The notes: a model not told the origin generated them from the sequence alone. Positions 15,291-28,997 are shown, counted from the stretch's first letter. The stretch: 64,000 nucleotides of DNA from Sapria himalayana (GCA_029783825.1 JAREIK010012144.1:57811-121810); one strand, 5' to 3'. Numbers and translations: made by a program.

Positions 15291-17450
15291 TATGTAAACA
15301 ATTTTAAGGGTGACCTTCTAGGATTTGTAATTTCTAACTCACATATATATCTATACATCTAATATAATATTAATAATTAAAATACAAAAAAAAATAAAGA
15401 CTCGATAATCAAAATGACATACAAATAAAATTCTTATATAATTGACAAAAATAATGAGTACAGCTCAAATTGAGTAATCTCAACAAAAGTATCCAAAATA
15501 AAAAAATCAACAAAAGTAATATATTCTCTCAACACATGTTCATATATAAATCTCTATCTCCTCAAATGGCATTATATTTTGCATTTTTCAAAAGACTAAA
15601 TTGACTCTCTTATACAGAAAAAAATTATGATGGATTTACTATCAATACTAAGAGGAGCTCAAATAGAGTGTATGTGAGAACAAAGTGCAAATTTTCATCA
15701 ACTCTAAAGAGATCTTAATCTTTCATAGCTTTTTCCCATGTCTTAGTATATTAAATACAACATGATATAAATTTTTTATAACAAATTTATAAAATTAATT
15801 ATATAGATAATATATGTAACATAAAATTAGATAATTACAAGATATTTGAACTTTTTTATGACACTCTCATATCTAATAGATTATAAATTATATCTTTTTT
15901 GAAATACAATTAATTTTTTATGAACTATGTTATCTTTATTCCAAAAAAATATAAAAATATTCAAAAGCCTTGCATTTCAAATTTCATAGAAACAAAATAT
16001 TAATTAGATTAAAATGTATTTTGTTTAAGAGAAAACAATTGCATAGAATGTATCAGTCTTGCTCATGAAAAATATATCAATAATATAAAGTTTTTCATAG
16101 GTAACAAACAAAACTTATCTTATAAATAAAAATAATCAAGTAATTATTTCATATGAACCCCATAAAATTATAATAAAAATATTTTTCATAACAAATTATA
16201 ATAATAACCTATAAGAGGTGATTAAAGAAAGAGGAAATCAAAATAAGATCATTTTAACTACCAGATATAAAAAATTAAAAAACATAACTCATGTATCGAT
16301 GTATAACACTTCACCAGCAAGAAAGCCTTTAATTGAATTTCATATTTATCAAAAATAAACTTGTTATTGAATAATGATAAAAAAAAATCACAAGTATAAA
16401 AAGAAATTATTATCCAATACATTTGAATGAATAAAAAGTATATCATTTATTATGACTTATCATTCTAAATGAGAAGTATCTCATATAAGAGTTTAATAAG
16501 ACTTCAAATGAATAAAAAAAAACATTAATACACTAAATAAATAAATATGAATAAAAAAGTATTCCATCAAGTAGAAGATTAATACTAGAATGTATTTGTT
16601 TATTTTGGAAAACATCCAAAAAAAGTTCAAAAGAATCAAATGAATTGACTATTTTTTAGTCATAATCAATAAAATTGTGAAAAAACTGAATATGTCAAGA
16701 GATCTGTCACTAAGGATGTTAGCACAAGTGAAATTAAATTTTCCATGAATGAGTGGAAATCTCTTGATTGGGATAACTCTATCTCTTCAAATATTAGTGA
16801 AAAGTTTAAAAAGGAATCCAAAGGGTAAATGAATTACCAAATAAAAAAAATTCTTCAATCACCCAAATGCTCAATTTAACTTCTTGCAAGGCTACTAAAG
16901 TGGGTAACTATTATATAAATCATGTATTATTAGAGTACTTGAACTTTAAAGATTGTTTCATTCGACAAATTAGGGATTCACCCCTTAGGTTTTTCGTGAA
17001 GAGAGGGCAACTAATAAGAAAAAGAAAAGATTAACTAATTTTCATTAATTTACAAAAACTAATATATAAATATATATAAAAGAAAAAATAAACATATATA
17101 TGATTGAGAGAGTTCACATGTCAGGTGCCCTCCTACAATGTAACAAAAAAGAAAATAAATAAATAAAATAAATATAGACACTAAATTAAATCTCAACAAT
17201 CTCTTTTAGAATATTGGATACATACATTATATTTACCAAAGTTAGAAGACATGTAAAAAATTTACAATCTTCCAAGTGTATTCATGAAGATGTCTACAAT
17301 ATATTCACTTATAAATATATTCATTAATATCATGTAGAATTGTCTAAATATCACATTAAAATATTATAAACATATGAATTGGTAAACATAACGTCTCAAA
17401 AAAGTAACTAATATACTAAAACACACAAGTAACTGATAACATAACTCTTT
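15291..17450. other. AT-rich intergenic sequence, no gene seen
   Basis: About 2.2 kb of AT-rich sequence without long reading frames, repeats with clear boundaries, or recognisable coding similarity. The short minus-strand frame at 16258-16446 has no family resemblance and is treated as chance. Confidence 0.6.
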
Positions 17451-17454
17451 GCAC

Positions 17455-18065
17455 TGAAGTTAGAAACAACAATATGCCCATATACTATATCTTAGAATCG
17501 TGTTCATATGAATGTATGTAGGAAAATCTAATATATAACTAAAAATACTATGAGTGCAAATAATATTTGATTTGGTTTGTTGTGATTTACAATTTATTAT
17601 TTTTTTCTTGCATATGTATAAGAGCAATCAACCAATGGAATATAATAATTCGATTAGTCCCTTATATAAGGGCTTAGCTTGTATACATTATATTATGTGA
17701 TTTTTCAAATACTCTTCTATTACTTTGCATTGTTTCTCAACATAGTATCATAACGAAAATCATATATAATACAAATTCTTGAGTGTGTGGCTTGCATTTT
17801 GAATGTGCAAAAACTTTTAATATTTTATTACAATATAAAAATAATTTTTTAGAAATTATGTAATAAAAAGTTGGATATTTTTCTCAAATACTCTTTTTTT
17901 ACTTTGCATCGTATCTCAACATGGTATCAATGCCAAAATCTTATAGAATACAAATTTTTGAGTGTGTGGCTTGAATTTTGAATGTGCAGACACTTTTAAT
18001 ATTTTATTACAATATAACAAAAAATAATTTTTGAAATTATATGATAAAAAATTTGGATATATTTC
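17455..18065 (+). mobile_element. Ty1/copia-like LTR end with primer-binding site, tandemly duplicated
   Basis: At 17741-17742 an LTR-like end (TCTCAACA) is followed by a degraded PBS (TAGTATCA). At 17920-17934 the same end is followed by TGGTATCAATGCC, close to the TGGTATCAGAGC site complementary to initiator tRNA-Met that is standard for plant copia elements. The two copies belong to a tandem duplication of about 179 bp (roughly 17700-17878 and 17879-18060) that includes the same downstream text ('gagtgtgtggctt'). The upstream LTR portion may start near 17455 but its 5' TG end is not certain. No gag or pol coding remains. Confidence 0.65.
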
Positions 18066-18419
18066 TCACTAAAATATAAAAATTTAGAATCTTGTTCAAA
18101 TTTTAGTAAAGATCTCATACTAATTATCAACCTAACATTTTTTATCATCAATTATTAGTGATATATAAAAAAAATATTAAAGATGAAGTGTATTCAATTA
18201 TAATTATACTAAACTTAAATTATATAGGATCTAATGCACCATTTTTTGGTAAATTATTTAACTTATCTTCTTAGATAACTCATATAGTACTCTAGTACTA
18301 GTTTTAAAGTTATATATTTTTAAACCATCTATATTTGACTAGATTTTATTTCTCATTTTGTATTTTTTCTATTTTTCATATTAGAATTTGTCCATACAAT
18401 ATAAGTGCGACTATTAATA

Positions 18420-18700
18420 CTAAATCTTTTACTTACTTAAGGAAAGACACTAGAGAAGAAAGGTTTATCTACATCATCTAAAATATTTAGTTCATTATAT
18501 AAAGATCATACCTAGCGCACAAGCCTTCTGCTTTAGCATAAGGTCTGGGAGAAGTTCATATATCAATGCCTTACCATCAAAATGTAAAGAATACATATGA
18601 TAAGTCTCGAACCCAAAACCTTGGACAAAGATACTTATATTGAATAAAGATATGTCATCCAACAAATACATATAATATAAAAATTTCTCAGATGATTAGT
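18420..18700 (+). mobile_element. SINE-like or short non-autonomous repeat remnant
   Basis: The segment contains 'cctagcgcacaagccttctg', 'aaggtctgggagaag' and 'ctcgaacccaaaaccttgg', the order seen in a common class of short plant interspersed repeats with a tRNA-like GTTCGAACC box. A similar order appears near 38695-38850 and 48245-48400. Boundaries and target duplications could not be fixed, so the class assignment is tentative. Confidence 0.45.
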
Positions 18701-19095
18701 CATCATAGTATTATTCTTATAAGATTCGGTGAATTAATATTTATGTAACTATATATACTAAATTTAATTCATTATATGGATCAAATCTATTATTTATAAT
18801 ATATAATTAACTAAATTTAATGTTAAATTTTACTAGGAAAGAACTACAAAACCCAAAAATAAGTAAGAACATAACGAATAGACTAATTAAAATAAATAAT
18901 AAAAAACATATTAATCTTATGATGTAGCGCATTTATTAGATACAATATTATTATTTATTTTATGTCTTTATAAGCTTAAGCAATTAAGCTTAAGGATTAT
19001 AAAAAATATAATATCTAATACACAAAACTCAAACTCAACACATAGTTTATGAGAGGTTAATATCTTAATTGTCTTAGCCATAAAAATCAAAGAGA
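18701..19095. other. AT-rich intergenic sequence, nothing recognised
   Basis: Short AT-rich stretch between the SINE-like remnant and the GC-rich patch. No reading frame or repeat stands out. Confidence 0.5.
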
Positions 19096-20060
19096 TTTCA
19101 TCTATAAGTGTCAAATGGGATGGGCACCGTGGGCCCGGCCTGAAGCCTAGCGTGGAATGCTATAGTGATGTGCAGGGACCCATGTCGAGTAGACCCTCGG
19201 TACAAGTCATGTTGTGCCATGCTAAGGGGTTTAAGCCCATGTGTCATGCTAGGCACGTGAGCACGACAATGGTGCCCACGCACCGAGCGACACCCGACAG
19301 GGGGTTGACACGGTGATGGCCAATGGGCTACGGTGGCATGATGCCCAAACCCTAATTTTGTAAAAATTTGACCGATTAGACCCGAACCAACCAGCCCGAA
19401 CCCTAGTAGTTTTTGGGCAAGGACCCATGCCAACCTGCCCTCCAAGGAACCGTGTCATGCCAAACACATCACACCAACCCAATTGGACACCAAAAATTTC
19501 TTCTAATTAGTATCGAACAAGTGACCTATGACTTTTTAAACAAAGATATTTTTCATCTTAAAAAAATATCTTATGTTGCCCACAACAACTGGCAACCACT
19601 ATTTTATGGTATAATTTTTGTTTTCTAATTTATATTATACATGATTAGTGATGGATTAGCCATTTTAACAAAATAATCGGGTTATTTAATTAGGTTTTGA
19701 GTCATTAGTGACCAAAAACAACTCATGCCTAGGACTTAAGTAGCTCTACACATGCCACATTGTCATGGGTAACGTGTCACAATTGTCTGACCATGACCCT
19801 AGCACAAACATTGCTTGGTAAACAGTAATGGATCAAAACTAGCACATTGGGCAAGCCCACACCACAACCTCAAATGGCATATGGGGCCACTAAATGAGAG
19901 TTACTAAAACCCACGGTCTCATGCCATAAGACCATGCCATGCTGAACTATTTAGACACTCATACCCACGATAAAATACTCATAAGAGTGCCCTAAGGATT
20001 GTGTCACTTCATCTAAACTCTAGACCTGTGTTACAAGATCCAACTGCCACAATCAATGAC
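19096..20060. mobile_element. GC-rich patch, probable decayed repetitive element
   Basis: A sharp rise in G+C against the AT-rich surroundings, rich in CATGCC, GGCAC and GGGCC-type words ('gtgggcccggcctgaagcct'). Such low-complexity GGGC/GCCC text is typical of some plant DNA transposons, but no termini were identified. Frames at 19098-19445, 19249-19482 and 19413-19628 overlap on both strands and show no family resemblance, so no gene is called. A second, smaller patch of similar character lies at 60065-60255. Confidence 0.4.
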
Positions 20061-20322
20061 AAACGATGAAAGCATATAAAATTAATGACCTATCAAAGGT
20101 ACTACATTAACCAATATATTTTTATATTATTTATTTAATACATGAATACAAGAATACATAAAATTATATTGGAGCACTCCTTTTTACTATAATCATCCTC
20201 TTCCTCATAACATAAGCGCAAAACATGAATCCAAACAAAAAGTAATCTAAAAAATTCTTATATAATGATTTATCTCAAACCTGAAAATAATCAAAGTGAA
20301 GGAAGAATCAACATAAGCTTAC

Positions 20323-21313
20323 ATTGCAATCCAAATCAATTGCCACAAACTATCCCAACAATAAAGCAGCTTCTATCGGGTTCTCAGTGCAACATAAGCT
20401 ATTTATCAGAAAAACCTTTAGAGAATTATTAAAAGCAAATTTAAAAATCAAAATTATAGTAAATCAAAGTAAATTCAGATAAGAACTTTAGATAATGATA
20501 TAAAAATAGAATTTGATCAGATACATAATGAATAGAGATTCAATTTTCCACAAAATGCTACAGATGAAAGTACCTGAGCAAATCGATAACAAGCTGCAAT
20601 GCCCCAACAGACAGAACTTCTTTCTTAATGTTTGGAGATGAATGAACCAAATTTCCAATAACACCAACCTGCAATAACAAAAATAATTGGTCCAAATAAG
20701 AAAACAAAGGCCAAGCACAAAATTTTAAAATAATGATAACTAAAAAATAATTGAAGTCTCAATTTTTAAGTAAAGTAACTACTTCATAATGTATAGCAGT
20801 TTCTTCTCAGCATAACATTAAGATGAGAGTGGGAAGAACATTGCACTCGACAATCTAAAAAGTCAAAAAAATGCATTATTTTCTCATGGCAAAGTAAATG
20901 ATAAAAAATTAGAAATCACAATAAGGAATATCACTTGATCTTTATTCTCATCATTCTTGAACCCTACGGTTCTTAGAGCCCCAACAGGTGACCTTTACAC
21001 TTTAGGGCCAAAGAAATCCAACAATTCAACTAGAGGTGGTATCCCACCATTCATCCTAAAAAATAACTCATTAACAGAAAGCATTGTGCATAGTATCAAA
21101 AGAGAATGCATTAAAAATAGCAACCTAATATGAGTTTTGATGTTGCTATTCTGATGGGCAAGGTTGGTGATCACATCAGCTGCCCGTCTTAGGATGCTAT
21201 TCACTACCCTAGAAGTAGATGTATCTTGGTGCCTCTTCAATAGGTCTACAATAAGTGACAAAGCACTTATGTCAATAATAAGTTGCTAATGTTCTGGCTG
21301 TTCCACAACAAAA
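20323..21313 (-). pseudogene. ARIA/ABAP1-like armadillo-repeat protein, five-exon fragment
   Basis: Five exons read on the minus strand: about 21125-21313, 20935-21055, 20783-20854, 20574-20668 and 20323-20398. Each boundary has a usable GT or AG site. They translate to consecutive armadillo-repeat text of the plant ARM-BTB family (ARIA/ABAP1, nuclear regulators with N-terminal ARM repeats and a C-terminal BTB domain). Recognisable pieces include 'RRAADVITNLAHQNSNIKT', 'NGGIPPLVELLDF', 'ALRTVGFKNDENKDQ', 'IVECNVLPTLILML' and 'VGVIGNLVHSSPNIKKEVL'. In-frame stops occur in exon 1 (PEH*QL), exon 2 (KV*R), exon 3 (LC*EE) and exon 5 (LLG*F). The N-terminal start and the BTB domain are absent from the window. 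Retained introns show it came from genomic DNA rather than a processed mRNA. Confidence 0.88.
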
Positions 21314-22565
21314 TCATAAAAGTTCATGAGTGTAACATGTAAACATAGCACAAATAATAGTCAACAATAGAATGCTACAATAGCTTACAAATCAAACAAC
21401 TAAAGCCTTATAATGTGTGAGACACTTCATTGTTCATGAATTTTGAACTCATGAGTTACTCACAAATTGTAGTTTATAATCATACCTTTTGTGTTTTTTA
21501 CATTTTTTATTATGTCTATGTTATTATGTCTATGTTATTTTTATACTCAGAGTTTTTCATCAAGTTTTATGGTTGGCATAGAATTATGCATAGCATCTAT
21601 GCTAAAACTCTAAGGAAAACAAACCTTGAGGCATGTAAGGGTTTAATTTCCTAAAAAATGAGAGAACATACATTGTTCCAAACATAGAGGACATGGGCAT
21701 ACATACTACAGTAATGCCCCATATACTGCTATCACATACTGTGTGAGGTGAGCATCAACTCCATAAAGAGGATGTTACATGGTTATGCATGACATGAGAG
21801 TTTGTGCATGGTAGTAGACACCCTAATTGCACAATAAAAATTGCAATTGTGTAGTATTATTTTCGTTGATAGTGTGCATGGTCGTGTATGGTACTATGAC
21901 AAATAGTATGCACTTCAATTATATGATGTGAACACAACTTCAATTTTTATGATATATCATTTCTTCATATGATATATACATTATAAAGATAATCTCTTGT
22001 GTATGCATACAAGCATCATATTGCACAACACTATTATCTTAGTTGCACGTTTATATTAAAGTATAAACATTTATATATCATTGCATATGATTATATAAAT
22101 ATACAAGTGTTTAGATATAATGTTCTGTTTAAAATATTTTATAAATGATACATATATATATATATTAATATATATGTAACACTTTAATAAATATTATATA
22201 GTATATATATCACATTTATATAAGCATTATAAATATTATTTATTAATATAAAAATTTATATGGTATATAAATGTTTACAAATATGTATAAACATTTTATA
22301 AATTTATATAAATGTTATATAAAAAATTATATAAATGGATAGTTTTATGTAAATGTTGTATAAATATTTATAAACATTTATACATATGTATAAATATTTA
22401 TATATAATGTTATATCTTTATATAAACATATCAATGTTTATATATAATGCAATACGTTTATATATATTAAAGTATAACATTTATATATAATGTCATATGA
22501 TTATATAAATTTATAAAAGTTTAAATATAATGTTATCTATTTATAATAATTTAGGAGACAATCAA
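21314..22565. other. AT-rich intergenic sequence with TATAAATG-type low-complexity stretch
   Basis: No gene recognised. From about 22080 to 22520 the sequence is a loose repetition of TATATAAA/TGTTATA words around 'aacatttatatataatg'. The plus-strand frame at 21430-21654 shows no similarity to a known family. Confidence 0.5.
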
Positions 22566-22569
22566 AACA

Positions 22570-23543
22570 TTGTGTTTGTTTTTTCATAAGTTACGGAAGC
22601 ATAATACATTAAGCAATTTTTTTCTTCTTAGGTTACAGAAGAATAAAACAATAAGCTTACATTTAGTATTTGAAATCCATAAAACACTAAAAAATTAATC
22701 AGTAAAAGAACAAAGTTTACATTAACCATATGTTGTTTCATTAATGGTGGAAAGTCAAAATAATATAAGTAATGTGAAAATACAATAAAGAAAAAGAAAA
22801 ATTAGGAGAAAATTAAAATAAAATTTAAAACCGAATACTTTGTATAAATCAAACTCAGCTAGTGGTAATCAAATTGAGAAAGATAGATAAATATATTTAG
22901 TATTCTAAAAGAGAAGAGCATTGATAATCTTACTTGGTAACAAAAAGAGCTAGAATTTGCCCATTTTGTTTATTCTCTCTTCCTCTTCGCAAAGATAGAA
23001 AAAATGGTAAAAGCTTGAATGCCTTACCGTTATCTTTTTTTCACAGAAACTATAAATAAAAAAATGGATGTAAATATATATAAAAAAAAGAGACAAAAAT
23101 ATAAAAGTTAACTAAAATTATAAAAATTAAATAATTTAAATAAAAAAATTAAATAGATTTTTATTTAACCATAAATGATATAATTTCATAAATAAATAAA
23201 TTTATTGTTAATAATTTATTAAATTTTAATGGTTAATTTTTGTAATATTAAATATAAATTAATGAAATGAATTTCAGAAAAAAAAATTTATTAAGGGTGA
23301 TAAAAATGAAGATTAAAAAAATTATATTACTAATAACCATGAAAACTAATAAATGGTAATCAAATTTTCATATTATTTCATTATAAAAAAACAATTTATT
23401 TAATATATCCATTAATAAATTATATAAATGTATAACCATAAAAAATTTATAATATTTCATATTATTTTAAATTTATGGATAAATTTATAATATTAATTCA
23501 TAAATAAAAAAATAATATTATATTATAATATAGTATGTCATAA

Positions 23544-23578
<35 letters not shown>

Positions 23579-24512
23579 TATATATATATAATAGTTATAA
23601 ATTTTTAAGAATTCAATTTATTTTTTATGAATATTATATAAAATAATTATAAAGGCATAAAATTTCATATTATTTGATATAATTTATAATTTATAAAATT
23701 CCAAAAATGTTGTAAAGTAAGAAGATCATTAAAAAGAGTTATATTTATTATTTTAATAAAAATAGAATATTAAAAACTAAAAGTAAAGATCTTACTAAAT
23801 TGTTTTATGTTTGTAAATTTCAGTAGGGACAACAAATAAAACTTGAATTCAAATCAGCTTTGTGTCAGTTTGATAGTACTTTTCAAAAGTGTTTATATGG
23901 CTAAAATTAATTTTAAGTCTTTTTAGTATAACAAAAATTTTATTAGTAATATTTTAAATTACTTTTTTAAAACCCTAAAAAAATATTTGAAGTGTTCTTT
24001 TAATAATAACATTGAAATATTTATTTTTTAAATCATCAAATTTTTTTTGATGTAATAAAAATATCTATGTATAAATCTTTAAATTTATTTTCTTTTAAAT
24101 TTTATGAAACTTTTATAATTTTTTTTATATTTCAAAAATTTAATATCTTTTAGTAATTATTTTTTAAAAGATTCCTATCGTCATACTTTTTTTTTACTTT
24201 AAATAATATAAATGTTTACTTATTTATTCGTTAATTTTGATATTAATTTTATATATATATATATATATTATTGTATCATACAATTAATTCTTTTAACTTT
24301 TTATTTGTAGTAATTTTTATATATGTTCATTTATTAATTAAAATATCTTTAAAAATAATTTTATGTATTTAATTAATTATTTAATGTTTTTTAATACAAA
24401 TATTAAAATATCGTAATTAAATATTTCAGAAAAATATTTTGCTTAAATTTTTAAAAATTTTATAATCATAAAAATAGTTATTTTATTCGTTATTAATATA
24501 AATTTGTATTAG

Positions 24513-24560
<48 letters not shown>

Positions 24561-25083
24561 AAATTATTTATTTATAATATCTTATTATTATAATTATAAG
24601 AGGAGAAGATGTCTTCCTTTAAAATACATAATTAGTTAAAATATTAAAACAAATAATATATAAAAAAATTAATCAATATATATTAGGGATGGAAATTATT
24701 TCCTGCCCAAATATTCTGGGAATAATTCATAGCTAAATCATATATTTTGAGAATATTATCATTTAAGGAATAACACTTGGAAATAAATATAAAATCATAA
24801 AAAAAAATTTTAGAATATTATTTAGAGAATGATTTTGTCTCAAACTAATGAGCTAGAAACATTTGACTCTAAATTCAGTACAAAAATGCCCGCCATTCTT
24901 TTTGAAAAAATTTAAGATAATTTTTGGCAGGGACAATTTTAATTAATAAATTTCAATCTTTAATCCATCACAAATTTGTAATTCAATTTAAAAGCAAATA
25001 TATCTTGCTAATCCATCACTAATTAACTATGAATTATTTATCTAGCTAATTTTTCATAGCTAAATAGATATTTTCTAATTATG
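22570..25083 (+). mobile_element. CACTA-family body, copy L (left arm of the inverted repeat)
   Basis: This non-coding AT-rich segment is repeated, in the same order, at 55480-57060 inside the defined CACTA element. Shared landmarks include 'cattaatggtg' near the start, a (CA)n run followed by 'gttataaattt' and 'aagaattcaattta', the TCAAATTTTTTTTGAT motif, and 'cccaaata' followed by 'atagctaaat'. Its right half is also repeated, inverted, at 31807-33070. Near 25070-25083 it runs straight into a GATA array. No transposase frame is present, so the copy is non-autonomous or decayed. Confidence 0.75.
23544..23591. repeat. (CA)n-(TA)n microsatellite within copy L
   Basis: A run of about 16 CA units followed by TATATA. 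A shorter (CA)n occupies the matching position (about 56045) in the sister copy C, so the microsatellite predates the duplication of the two copies and has expanded here. Confidence 0.85.
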
Positions 25084-28000
25084 TAGATAGACTTGAATGA
25101 TAGATATAAATATAGACAGACAGACAGACAGACAGATAGATAAACAGATAGATAGACAAATAGAAAAATAGATAGATAGATAGACAGAAAGATAGATGAT
25201 AGATTGATAGACAAATAGATCGATAGATTGATATATAAATAGATAGAAAGATAGATAGATAGATAAATAGATCGAAAGATAGATAGATAAAAATAGATAG
25301 AAAGATAGATAGATAGATAGACAGATAGTTAGATAAATAGATAGATAGAGAGATAGATAGATAGATAGAAGATAGGCATTTTGATAGACATTTAGAGAGA
25401 CTAATAGATAGAAAGATAGATAGATAGATCAATAGACATATAGATAGATAGATATATATACACACTCACACACACAAATAAAGAGATAGATATATAAACA
25501 AATAAGTAGAAAAATAAATAAACAAAAAGATAGTCAGACAGACAAATAGATAGATAGACAGACAAATAGATAGATAGTTAGATAGATTGATCTATAGACA
25601 AAAAGATAGACAGAAAGATTGACAGATAGATAGAAATATAGACATATAGATAGACAACTAGATAGACAGAAAGATAGAAGGAATGATAGACATATAATAG
25701 ACAGATAGATAGAGTGTTAGATAGAAAGATAGATAGATAGAGAGACAGACAGACAGACAGACAGATAAATAGACAGATAGACAAACAGACAGATAGATAG
25801 ATAGATAGATAGATAAACATATAGATAGATAGATAAATATAAATATAGATAGACATCTAGAAAGAGAGATATAAAATAGATTGATTTACACATATATAGA
25901 TAGGTAGGTATGTAGATAGATAAATAGATAGACAGATAGATACATAAATAGATAGAGAGATAGAAAGACTGACAGATAGATAGACTACACAAATAAATTA
26001 AAAGACCAATAGAAAGATAGAAAAAAAGAAAGATAGATAGACAGATAAATTGATAGATTTATAGATAAATTGATTAACAGATATATAAAAAAATATATAG
26101 ACAGATAGATAGTCAAATAGGTAGACAGATAAATAGAAATATAGATAGATAGATAGATAGTAGATAGATAGATACACATATAGATAGAATGAAAGATAGA
26201 TAGATAGACAGACAGATAGATTGATAGATAGATAGACAACTAGATAAGAAGATTAATAGAAAAATTGACTTATAGATAGGTAGACAAATAGATTTACAGA
26301 AAGATAGATTGATAGATAGAAAGACAAATATAAAGTCAAATTGATAGATTTATTGATAGATAGATCGATAGATAGACAAATACATTGATAGATAGAGAAT
26401 CAAATGGTTAGATAGATAGAAAGATTTATTGAAAGATAGATTGATAGACTTATAGATAGATAGATAGATAGATAGGCATATAGACAGAGAGATAGAAAGA
26501 AAGAAAGATTGATAGATAGATAGACAGATTGATTGATAGATAAATAAATAGATAGACAGTTAGAGAGATAGATAGACAAATAGATAGATAGAAAGATAGA
26601 TCGAAATATAGACTAATAGATAGATAGAAAGATAGATAAATAGATAGACAGTTAGAGAGATAGATAGACAAATAGATAGATAGAAAGATAGATCGAAATA
26701 TAGACTAATAGATAGATAGAAAGATAGATAAATAGATAGACAGATAAATAGACATATATATATTTATATAAAAAGAAAGATAGACAATAAATAGATTGAC
26801 CGATAGATAGACAAATAAATCAATAGATGGATATTTAGACAGAAAGTTAGATAAACAGATAGATAGAAAGATTGATAGACATATAGTTAGAATGATATAT
26901 AAATAGATAGAAAGTAAGATATATATATAAATAAATAGAAGATAGACAGATAGATAGATTTATAGATAGACAAATGAATAGATAGATACATAGATGGATA
27001 GATAAATAGATAGATAGATATATAGATAGATAGACAGATAGATAGATATATAGATAGATATATAAACAGATAGATAAATAGATAGATAGATAGATAAATA
27101 AATAAAAAGATAGACATATAGTTAGATAGATAGATAAAAAGATCGATAGATAGATAGATAGATAGATTAAAGATAGATAGACAGATAAATAGTTTGAAAG
27201 AAAGATAGATAAGAAAATAAATTGATAGATACATAGATAGAAAGATAAACATATATATTGATAAATAAATAGATAAAAATTTAGATAATAGATTGATAGA
27301 TATAGTGATATATAGACTAATACATAGACACATAGAATAATAGATAAACATATTGATAGACATACAGATAGATAGATAGATAGATAAACATGTAGATATA
27401 CATTTAGATAGATAAACAGATAGATAGATAGGTCGACTTATAAATGACTTACAGATAGAAATAGAGAAAGAAATAAAGATAGATAGATAGATTTATAGAC
27501 AGATAAATAGTTATATGGATCGATAAATTATTAAACAGATACATAGATAGATAGATACGCAAATAAATAAAAATAATAATAGACAGATAAATAGATAGAT
27601 TGATAGATCGATAGACAGATTGATAAATTAAAAGATAGACATATAGATAGATAGATAGACAGAGAGTTAAACAAATAGATTGACAATAAGATAGATAGAT
27701 AAATAGATAGAAAGTTATATAGATAGATAAATAGACAAAAAGATATACTAAAAGATAGATAGATATACATATATAAATAGATAGATATACAAATTATTAA
27801 ATACATAGATAGATAAAAAAATAAATAATTAGATTGACAAATAAATAGATAGATTTATAGATAGACAAATACATAGATAGAAAGATAGACATATAGATTT
27901 ATTGATAGAAAGAAAGTTAGATAGATAGACTAATAGATAAATATATGGATATAAAGGCATATTGATAGATAAATAGATAGATAGATAGTTAGTTAGTTAG

Positions 28001-28424
28001 ATAGTTAAATTAGATGGTCATATAGATAAACAAAAAGAAAGACAAATAGATAAAGAGATAGACAGATAGATAGACAGAGAGATAGATGAATAAATAGACT
28101 GATAGATAGAAAGATAAATAGGCATATAGATAGATAGATATATAGATTAAGAGATATATAGACAGATAGATAAAGATATAGATAGAAATACATATAGAAA
28201 GATTGATGATTAGAGAAACAAAAAGACTGACAGATAGACAGATATATAGATAGACAAATAGATAGGTAGAATGACAGATATAAAAATTGATAAACTGATA
28301 GAAAAATAGATAGATAAACAAATAAAAAGAATGAAAGAATGATAGATAGATAAAACGAAAAATATATAGATAGATAGATATATGGATTGATAAAAATATT
28401 GATATATAGAATGATAGACATATT

Positions 28425-28455
<31 letters not shown>

Positions 28456-28834
28456 TGATAGATAGATATATAGATAGATAGATATAGATAGATTGATTGA
28501 TAGACAAAAAGAACATTGATAGATTCATAGATAGTCAGATTGATAGATTAATAGATAGAACGATAGATAGACATATATATATATATATATATTATAGAAA
28601 AAGATAGATATATAGATAGATACTAAGATAGATATATAGATAGATAGATACTAAGATATATAAATAGAAAGAAAGATAGAAAGGGAAATATATACACTAA
28701 TAAATATATAAATAAATAGAGAAATAGATATATAGAAAGAAACATATAAGTATAGACAAATAGATAGGCATAAAGATAGATATATAGATAGATAGATACA
28801 TATATAGAAAAATAGATATATAGATAGACAGGCA
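25084..28834. repeat. Degenerate (GATA)n array inside a CACTA-like copy
   Basis: About 3.75 kb of imperfect GATA units. It begins directly after copy L text ('catagctaaatagatatttt') and ends directly before CACTA right-terminal sequence that starts near 28835. A 113-bp segment is tandemly duplicated near 26570-26740. All reading frames are repeat artefacts. Confidence 0.93.
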
Positions 28835-28997
28835 TTTTAGTCACAATCATCACTAATCCATAACTAATCCATCGCTAGTATATATTTTAATGTAAAATTA
28901 AAAATGCCTTGCTATTCCTTAGCTATTCCTTTTCTATTTAGATAGGAATTGATCCCTAGCTAAATCTCTCTAGCTAAATTGACATTTTCTTCTAGTG
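28835..28997 (+). mobile_element. CACTA right terminus
   Basis: The segment ends in TTTTCTTCTAGTG at 28985-28997, the inverted form of a CACTA terminus. It carries 'attgatccctagctaaat' just upstream, which aligns with 57770-57848 at the end of the complete element. It is preceded and followed by GATA arrays. Together with copy L it supplies the right half of a CACTA element with the GATA array as its internal filler. Confidence 0.8.

Noticed and set aside
9..15358. Dozens of Tyr/Leu/Ser/Ile-rich open frames of up to about 230 residues, almost all on the minus strand
   Set aside because: They are a direct effect of the 4-bp repeat. The CTAT strand has no stop codon in any frame, while the GATA strand has TAG in every frame. 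The encoded text is pure repeat periodicity with no domain or codon signal.
19098..19628. Three overlapping open frames in the GC-rich patch
   Set aside because: They conflict in strand and frame, show no conserved motif, and are expected where stop codons are scarce because of higher G+C.
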